In this document: piece after piece, positions 9,410 to 14,705 of the stretch | Numbering within the stretch: position 1 is the first letter of the stretch | Layout of the letters: each line of letters starts with the position of its first letter | Source of the DNA: UBA4716 sp002438865 | Lineage (GTDB): Bacteria; Bacillota; Clostridia; UBA1381 | Direction: 5' to 3' | Assembly (NCBI GenBank): GCA_937907325.1 | Contig: CALERO010000022.1 | Span: 1 to 14,705, forward strand | Length of the DNA stretch: 14,705 nucleotides | Program-made: the position numbers and the translations under genes | Notes under the pieces: generated by a model | What the model was told of the DNA's origin: nothing | Databases searched by the model: none | Seen by the model: the letters and a program-made list of their open reading frames with translations, nothing else

Positions 9410-9595
9410 CTATGCAAACACTTCACTGTTTGTTCCGTAAAATATATCGTCTTTTCCGCTTATCAAACGGCAGAATTTTTCAATTCTGTCCCAATTATTT
9501 TCATCTTCAAATTCATATGAGTGTCCCCATATATAAAATATTTTTAAATCATCATATTCCGCATTTATAAATTTTTGTGCTATAATAATTTGTTT
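9410..9595 (-). pseudogene. Remnant of a polysaccharide deacetylase (C-terminal fragment)
   Basis: On the minus strand, 61 codons run from just after a TGA at 9596-9598 to a TAG at 9410-9412, with no ATG, GTG or TTG start giving the full stretch. The product contains LKIFYIWGHSYEFEDENNWD, followed by a segment ending in ISGKDDIFYGTN. This is the characteristic pattern near the C-terminus of NodB-type polysaccharide deacetylases, usually seen as WGHSYEF...NNW...YATN. Intact members are several times longer: the metal-binding and catalytic motifs lie upstream, and the chain normally continues after the TN position. Here both ends are lost. The likely origin is a deletion that removed most of a deacetylase gene between the two glycosidase genes. 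Intact enzymes remove acetyl groups from glycans. This fragment is too short to fold as an enzyme. The resemblance is recalled from family pattern and not from a search. Confidence 0.75.
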
Positions 9596-9607
9596 TCATA
9601 TGATAAG

Positions 9608-9637
9608 ATGATTGCGCAGCCAAAGCTGCGCAATCAT
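9608..9637 (-). terminator. Perfect 13-bp stem-loop after the SLH glycosidase gene (terminator-like, no U-tract)
   Basis: Bases 9608-9620 and 9625-9637 are exact reverse complements, with a four-base loop (TTTG on the minus strand). The stem is GC-rich near the loop (GCGCAGC) and starts about 35 bases downstream of the TAA at 9672. Neither side is followed by a run of T, so it is not a standard intrinsic terminator. It may act as a weak terminator, an RNA-processing or 3'-end-protecting hairpin, or be a dispersed palindromic repeat. It marks the most likely boundary between two transcription units. Confidence 0.6.
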
Positions 9638-9671
9638 ATACAGCACTCAAAAAATATCTCATTAATATTAT

Positions 9672-12600
9672 TTATGAAATAATTATTGCATACAATGCTT
9701 CCGCTGCAGTTTTTCTTGTAACCTTATCACCCGAAATACGTTTATTTATTCCGAGTCTTTCAAGTATTGCATTAACTTCCTCAACCGTAATATTTTCCTC
9801 GGGAGCAAACGTGCCGTCGCCCTTTCCGAACACTATACCGGCTTTTGCGGCTGACATTATACCCTTATAATAAGGCATATCTTCGGTTACATCTGTAAAC
9901 GGCTCTACCACATTAAAGCCCAGCTTATCGGACGCTTTCATAACCGCATCCGTAAAGTCGCCTCTTGAGATTGTACCGTCGGGCGTGAATGTAGTTTTAC
10001 CCGTTGCACGCATAGTATCCGTTAAAAATACACGCTCGATTGCTTCACGGTCTTCTTCCGCAACATCGGTAAACAACGGTTTGTCCTGATACGGATTAAA
10101 GGAAACTTTTTCATTCTTCTTATTGCTGCCGCCTGTCTTAACGATTTCAAAATTAGAGGCATGCTCCGTACCGTCAAGCACAAACGTGCTTACTCCGTTA
10201 CCCTTTGTAACAGGTATTTCCTTCTGTCTCTGTCCTTCTGTTGATAATGCGTAAATCCTAACGTTTGCATCGGTCTTAAGCGTAAATTTGCCTTTTACAG
10301 GCTCCATTAATAACGGAGAAGTCCCGGGGTCGATAATCTTTGTTCCCTCATCCGAAAGGACAAGACCCGTACGTCTTGCTCTTGCCGTAGCGGTAAACAA
10401 AAGCTTGTCCTGCGCATATATACCTTTATCTGCTAATGATGAAAGGGCAAGCACACAATATTCCGTGCCCGGTTCCATAATAATATCGTCCAGCTCAATC
10501 ACCTCGCCTGCCAAAAATCCGCAAGCCGCCTGTGATTTTTCAGTATTTAATTTGAATATGCCTTTTTGTTTATCCATATACAGCTCGTCGGTCAGTGAAA
10601 CATACGGTTTGTTGTTTTCATCTGCGTCACGTGCCGCCGCAAGCATAAGATTTTCATAACCCGACTGAGTATTATCCACATCTCTGTCGGCAATACCGGC
10701 TTTACCGATGAGATATGTGTTGTCATTCATTGAAATTCCTTGTCTCCCTGATGAATAAAAGTTCTCTCCGTTTTTCGGTTGATAATAGGAATATTTCGAC
10801 TCAGTAACCGCTCTGTGAGCAACACATGCCGCTATCATGGTGTCAAATGACTCCGGAGTTGCAAATCCGTTAAATGCGGCATTCATTGTATACTCGCTGT
10901 CGCTCCACCTGTATTCGGTAGTTGCCAAACCTTTCATTGAATCAGAATAGCACATAGGATACATATTCTGCATACCCGTATATGCCGCACAAAGAATGTT
11001 TATTTCAGCGCCGTATTGGTTCATCTCTCCGTTGTCCCATTCCGAAATGGTGTACGGATAACCCTTAAGACGCGTTCCTGAAAAGTACTTCAATACACCG
11101 GTGGATAGTTCGGTTGTCCAGGGCCGGGGTCTTTGAGTTATATACTGATCTTTATTGAAACCTGATGCATTACCATACGGAAGCGTATAATACGCATGAT
11201 AGTCCATTACGTCTGCAACTTCGTTGCTTTTTATGAACGACTGCGGAAAACTACCCCATATAGTACCTGTTGTTATAAGCTGCTTTCCGCCTATACTTCG
11301 GTAATGTTCGGACATATCTTTTGTGAAGGTTTCCATTATGCTGCCGATAAATTCAAGATTGTCCTGTCCTCGGCGAGTAGCTCCCTTTCTTTCTTTGAAT
11401 CCCTGAATTTTTACTGTGCCGTTGAATTGGTCTTCATCATCTGCCAAACCAGTTCCGTCATCAAGCCACGCCCGGTTAAGTTCGTCTCGTGTCGGATATT
11501 TTTTACACAGCCATTCATTATACTGTTGTTGAGCTAAATTTCTATAGTATGGATCTGCCATCGTATCCTCATACGCCGATGTTTCGTTTACGAAGCTTAC
11601 GGTTACTATGCACGGGTCTTCGGCAAGCGGAAGACCTGTATACGGATTTACGGGGAGCATAATCTGCTCAATTTTTTTCTGCATACTCTTTTTCATATCT
11701 TCGGAATAGAACTGTTTATACCCAAGAGTATCAGCCAAACGCACACCGTCATCTGCCATCCACTGTCTGCCCACGTGCAAGTCCATCCAGATATATATTC
11801 CGCGCTTTTTAAGCTGTGCCACGTAATAATGGTATCTGTCGAGCATCACAGGGTCAATATCGCTTGTATCGGATTTCATACGTTTGTCGCCGTCCATATC
11901 TATACCCGATATACCGCCTTCCAAAGCATGCATACGCACAAGATTAATCCCGTTTTGAGCCAAACACATGGCACGATATTCAGCATCTTCATATGTCGTC
12001 ATATTATATTCTCTGTCCGAATTAACACCGAACATTCTCTCGGTCGTGCCGTCTTCAAAAACAAAATGATCGTCTGCGGATTTTGCAAAACCATGTTTGC
12101 CCGCCGGAGCGTCAAGCAAGAATGATGCGTCAAGCGGAGTATTTTCTTTATTCTCATAGTTTCTCGGATATTGATATTCCCACCAGTCAGAAGTATCGGG
12201 ATTAAATGTATCATCTACTTCTATCTTCGGAAGAACCGGCGTTTTGTCCGTCAGCGTTACGCCCACAATATGAATATATGAGCCGTCGCCGTTTGAGACG
12301 AGCTTAAGCTTTGCAATCTCTTTTTCCGGGTACGGGTTTTCAAGTGCAAACAATCCCAAGCTTATAAGACCGGCATTCGGAGCTGTACCCTCCCATGCAG
12401 TGCGAAGATTATCGGCTTGAGTAACTCCCCACCAGTCTGCTATATCTTGTTTTAAGACAAGCTCGTGTGCGTACTCCGTACCGTCCGCATATGAGAAGAT
12501 ATACTTACCGCTGCTGGCATTTGCCCACGACACTGCATGCAGAAAATATACGCCGCCCGCTTTCTGATTGACATCAAGTTCAACCGAAAGCGGAAGCTGC

Positions 12601-12953
12601 GGATCATGCTGACCGCTCAATACGATACATGACTTATCATCATTTGCGGCAGGGTTTATAATATCAAACTCAACGCCGCAAAAATACTGTGTGCCATATA
12701 AAGTAAAGTCACGCAAGTCGTTGTTCGGACCGCCGTCGCCCCAGCCGCCTTTACCGTCGCCCTCGACATCATCGGCAAAGCCTCGGTTTGCAAACGGTCT
12801 TAAATCAATCGGAGTGAACGTCTGCTCGATAGTGTTATACAAGCTTTTATCTATTTGGACAACCGCAGCATCTGCCGAAGCAGATACTGCGCCAACAGCC
12901 GTCATAAAAGCAAGGACAAAGGCGATTAATTTATTTTTTAAATTGTTTTTCAT
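9672..12953 (-). CDS. Secreted, SLH-anchored clan GH-A glycosidase
   Basis: This 1093-residue protein has a signal peptide (MKNNLKNK, hydrophobic core, ASADA cleavage site near residue 29). Residues about 40-235 form a beta-sandwich with the DLRPFANRGFADD, GDGKGGWGDGGPNNDLR and YFLHAVSW patterns seen before the catalytic domain of many uncharacterised glycosidases. The catalytic barrel spans about 285-760: FGVN, INLVRMHAL, GIYIWMDLHVGR, Asn456-Glu457 (FVNETS, acid/base), MDYHAYY and Glu638 (TISEWD, nucleophile). This is the clan GH-A arrangement, and it is clearly paralogous to the barrel of the 1691-residue neighbour. A beta domain (about 796-945) is shared with that neighbour. From about 960 to the end are two SLH repeats (FTDVAEED, then FTDVTEDMPYYKG with GKGDGTFAPEENIT) and a shortened third (VTRKTAAEALYAI). 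SLH repeats bind secondary cell-wall polymers, so the enzyme should sit on the cell surface. A likely ribosome binding site is AAAGGA at 12966-12971, twelve bases before the ATG, which is a long spacing. Substrate unknown. Confidence 0.88.
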   Translation of the reverse strand: MKNNLKNKLIAFVLAFMTAVGAVSASADAAVVQIDKSLYNTIEQTFTPIDLRPFANRGFADDVEGDGKGGWGDGGPNNDLRDFTLYGTQYFCGVEFDIINPAANDDKSCIVLSGQHDPQLPLSVELDVNQKAGGVYFLHAVSWANASSGKYIFSYADGTEYAHELVLKQDIADWWGVTQADNLRTAWEGTAPNAGLISLGLFALENPYPEKEIAKLKLVSNGDGSYIHIVGVTLTDKTPVLPKIEVDDTFNPDTSDWWEYQYPRNYENKENTPLDASFLLDAPAGKHGFAKSADDHFVFEDGTTERMFGVNSDREYNMTTYEDAEYRAMCLAQNGINLVRMHALEGGISGIDMDGDKRMKSDTSDIDPVMLDRYHYYVAQLKKRGIYIWMDLHVGRQWMADDGVRLADTLGYKQFYSEDMKKSMQKKIEQIMLPVNPYTGLPLAEDPCIVTVSFVNETSAYEDTMADPYYRNLAQQQYNEWLCKKYPTRDELNRAWLDDGTGLADDEDQFNGTVKIQGFKERKGATRRGQDNLEFIGSIMETFTKDMSEHYRSIGGKQLITTGTIWGSFPQSFIKSNEVADVMDYHAYYTLPYGNASGFNKDQYITQRPRPWTTELSTGVLKYFSGTRLKGYPYTISEWDNGEMNQYGAEINILCAAYTGMQNMYPMCYSDSMKGLATTEYRWSDSEYTMNAAFNGFATPESFDTMIAACVAHRAVTESKYSYYQPKNGENFYSSGRQGISMNDNTYLIGKAGIADRDVDNTQSGYENLMLAAARDADENNKPYVSLTDELYMDKQKGIFKLNTEKSQAACGFLAGEVIELDDIIMEPGTEYCVLALSSLADKGIYAQDKLLFTATARARRTGLVLSDEGTKIIDPGTSPLLMEPVKGKFTLKTDANVRIYALSTEGQRQKEIPVTKGNGVSTFVLDGTEHASNFEIVKTGGSNKKNEKVSFNPYQDKPLFTDVAEEDREAIERVFLTDTMRATGKTTFTPDGTISRGDFTDAVMKASDKLGFNVVEPFTDVTEDMPYYKGIMSAAKAGIVFGKGDGTFAPEENITVEEVNAILERLGINKRISGDKVTRKTAAEALYAIIIS

Positions 12954-12977
12954 TTAAGTAACCTGTCCTTTCTTTGT

Positions 12978-14705
12978 TTAACGGGCTCCGAAAACACTGC
13001 CGTCATTAAAGTAGTAAATGCGTGATACCTGTATAAAGCCGTCCTTGTTCTCAAGTATGAACATTACTTCATCGCCTATGCGCACATTTCTGAGTGCCTG
13101 ACTGCCCTGATACCATTGCGGATTATTAATGTCGAGAGGTGCGTCTTTATATATGCGCTGCTTTGCATCGACAATTTCGCTTGCACGGAATGCAGATGTA
13201 ACCGGGAATACCGATGTGGGCTGACCGTCAACTTCAAACTGAATGTATTTGTCACCCTTTAAAATAACCTTACCCATAGTCAAACGTCCTGTCGGTGACG
13301 AATCATTATATGCTCCGTATGCATCGGTCAGAATATCCGCCCAACCCGAAACCGGTCCCGAAAGGTCTATAACCTTTGACTCCTTGGAAGCGTCGAATAC
13401 AAGACCGTTCTTCACAAAAGGCCTGGGACGAAGCTGTACAAAAGCGTCTTCCTTTATACCGTATTGTTCAACCATTTTGGCTTCCATGGTATATGTTGTA
13501 TTTCCAATAACAACTTTACACTCGTCATCTTCGTTATAGCTTATTTCACTCACGAATCCGCCGGTATTCCAACCTGACTCTATCAATTCAACAGAACCGG
13601 TAATCAAACCAAACCTGGGAACCGGGTTCTTTGTCGGATGATAGTCAACCGTAAGATATATTCCGTCCGAGCCTTTCTGGTAATATTCCCACAGCTTTTC
13701 CCATGTCATTGTTTTAACCTTAAGCTCACCGTCTACCTGATAGAGCACAATCATTGTTGCGTCATTAATATAAAATCCTTTATATGACACTACATCTTTA
13801 GTATTGTTAAAGTTAATCGGTACGGTATTTGTCATATATTCAACCGGCTCGATTTTAGAAATTTCATCTTTTGTATTAACAGTAAACTTAAAGAAGCCTT
13901 TACCGTTAAGGTCTGACGCAACGCTCTTTGCATAATCAAACGAAATTGAACCGCTGCTTAATTTATTTCTGACCTTATGCTTCTCAACTTCATTGCCCGA
14001 TCCCGGTCCCGTAATGGGAATAATCTGCATTGTTTTTTCGTCTCCGTCATACTCCGACCATGCTTTCTTTACGATACCGTAAACTGTTTTCGTTTTTGTA
14101 TCATGCTCGGGAACATTTTTGATATAGCGGATTTCGCACTTGTCATCAATATATGCCTCAACATACGTCGGCGGTCCGAGCAAAAAGCCCGTATCGTAGC
14201 GCTCCATTTGTCTGCTGTAGCTGTAAACATTATTGCTTATATTGTAGTACAAGTCGGCAATTTTTACCTTAGTTGAACTGTAGCTTTTTATTTCGCCGAC
14301 AGCTTTTCTTGATGAAGCCACAACAATCATTGATGACTCGTCTTTATTTGACCAGTAATCAAACACCATATCTTTTTTAAGATCATCAAGAGTTTTTTCA
14401 ATACCGTCAATAATAACCGTCATATCGCTCACTGCGGCAATATCTCCCGAAACAAGATCGCTTACCGTGCCTTGCGTATAAGAGAGTCTTGTGCCTGTGA
14501 ATGTCTTTAACAAACCGCCCTCCGTAAGGCTGTAGATATTAATCTGAGTAATCGTATCTTCATATCCCAAAACCTTTACAAATGCGCCGCATACGGGATA
14601 TGCGTCATTTCCCGCTGTTTCATCACCGTAGAATGCGATAACGTCATCTGACATTTTATATTCATCTGTTGAATTATAGAACGTCATTTTGTCAATCTGA
14701 TCAAT
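12978..14705 (-). CDS. Beta-rich surface-type protein, N-terminal part beyond the window
   Basis: The frame is open from the right edge (14705) to a TAA at 12978, giving 575 residues of the C-terminal part. The first ATG in the frame (14687) has no ribosome binding site and the six codons before it are open, so the true start lies outside. No catalytic motif is recognised. The chain alternates short beta-strand segments rich in Asp, Tyr and Val with recurring patterns. These include VGEIKSYSSTKVKIADLYYN, TVYGIVKKAWSEY, GLITGSVELIESGW with GFVSEISYNEDDECKVVIGN, and near the end LRNVRIGDEVMFILENKDGF. This looks like serial small beta-barrel or Ig-like modules, as found in large clostridial S-layer or SLH proteins. 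The N-terminal part, which could hold a signal peptide and SLH repeats, is not visible. The gene ends 24 bases before the SLH glycosidase, so the two are probably co-transcribed. It could be a structural or binding partner of the enzymes; that is inference. Confidence 0.75.
   Translation of the reverse strand: MDQIDKMTFYNSTDEYKMSDDVIAFYGDETAGNDAYPVCGAFVKVLGYEDTITQINIYSLTEGGLLKTFTGTRLSYTQGTVSDLVSGDIAAVSDMTVIIDGIEKTLDDLKKDMVFDYWSNKDESSMIVVASSRKAVGEIKSYSSTKVKIADLYYNISNNVYSYSRQMERYDTGFLLGPPTYVEAYIDDKCEIRYIKNVPEHDTKTKTVYGIVKKAWSEYDGDEKTMQIIPITGPGSGNEVEKHKVRNKLSSGSISFDYAKSVASDLNGKGFFKFTVNTKDEISKIEPVEYMTNTVPINFNNTKDVVSYKGFYINDATMIVLYQVDGELKVKTMTWEKLWEYYQKGSDGIYLTVDYHPTKNPVPRFGLITGSVELIESGWNTGGFVSEISYNEDDECKVVIGNTTYTMEAKMVEQYGIKEDAFVQLRPRPFVKNGLVFDASKESKVIDLSGPVSGWADILTDAYGAYNDSSPTGRLTMGKVILKGDKYIQFEVDGQPTSVFPVTSAFRASEIVDAKQRIYKDAPLDINNPQWYQGSQALRNVRIGDEVMFILENKDGFIQVSRIYYFNDGSVFGAR

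Larger units (their letters stand above)
9364..9671. other. 308-base intergenic gap with gene remnant and stem-loop
   Basis: This is the only long stretch without an intact gene. In the direction of transcription it holds a short AT-rich stretch after the stop of the SLH enzyme, a perfect stem-loop (9608-9637), a decayed deacetylase fragment (9410-9595), and the ribosome binding site of the next gene. No convincing -35/-10 pair for the downstream gene was found. The best candidate is TTGATA with TATTTT 16 bases later, inside the remnant, and it is weak. Confidence 0.7.

Noticed and set aside
9391..9412. Short inverted repeat AGCA...TGCT after the remnant's stop codon
   Set aside because: Only four or five base pairs can form and there is no T-run; too weak for a terminator or riboswitch.
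9425..9470. Possible promoter (TTGATA and TATTTT, 16 bases apart) for the 1691-residue gene
   Set aside because: Both hexamers are weak in AT-rich sequence and fall within the deacetylase remnant, so the match is not better than chance.
11999..12214. 71-codon minus-strand open frame inside the SLH glycosidase gene
   Set aside because: Out-of-frame shadow of a gene with clear domains; composition is unremarkable and no start signal is seen.
14670..14687. ATG at 14687 as the true start of the right-edge gene
   Set aside because: No ribosome binding site precedes it and the frame stays open to the window edge, with sequence that looks like the interior of a protein.

Overview
All genes in this window lie on the minus strand, so transcription runs from high to low coordinates. 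The window looks like part of a carbohydrate-degradation locus of a low-to-moderate GC, Gram-positive-type anaerobe in the Clostridia (Bacillota). The reasons are strong AGGAGG-type ribosome binding sites, a secreted glycosidase ending in S-layer homology (SLH) repeats, and an isolated set of very large, modular, surface or secreted glycoside hydrolases followed by cytoplasmic glycosidases. Gut or plant-fibre Clostridia, including the pectin-degrading Monoglobus type, have such loci, but nothing in the window fixes the genus.

Layout in the direction of transcription: (1) 14705-12978, the C-terminal 575 residues of a protein that runs off the right edge, built of beta-rich repeats and resembling non-catalytic S-layer or surface proteins. 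(2) 12953-9672, a secreted 1093-residue glycosidase of clan GH-A fold with an N-terminal beta-sandwich, a C-terminal beta domain and SLH repeats. (3) A 308-base gap holding a perfect 13-bp stem-loop and a decayed fragment of a polysaccharide deacetylase gene. (4) 9363-4288, a secreted 1691-residue protein with three concanavalin/LamG-like binding modules (two of them a recent tandem duplication), a clan GH-A catalytic domain paralogous to that of gene 2, and the same C-terminal beta domain but no SLH anchor. (5) 4269-1183, a 1028-residue cytoplasmic glycosidase related to GH106. (6) 1100-1, a family GH31 glycosidase cut off by the left edge, with its nucleophile and acid/base aspartates visible.

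The spacings (18 bases between genes 4 and 5, 82 between 5 and 6, 24 between 1 and 2) suggest two transcription units, or one with a processing/termination point at the stem-loop. Inferred working model: the two exported GH-A enzymes bind and cut a polysaccharide outside the cell, one held at the surface by SLH repeats and one possibly released. The two enzymes without signal peptides then take oligosaccharides apart inside. No transporter or regulator is present in the window, and the substrate cannot be read from the sequence. A GH106-like enzyme next to a GH31 enzyme would fit a rhamnose-containing, pectin-like or other plant glycan.

The points most worth following are the pair of paralogous GH-A enzymes with a shared C-terminal domain that I cannot place in a named GH family, the internal 1140-base duplication, and the deacetylase remnant.
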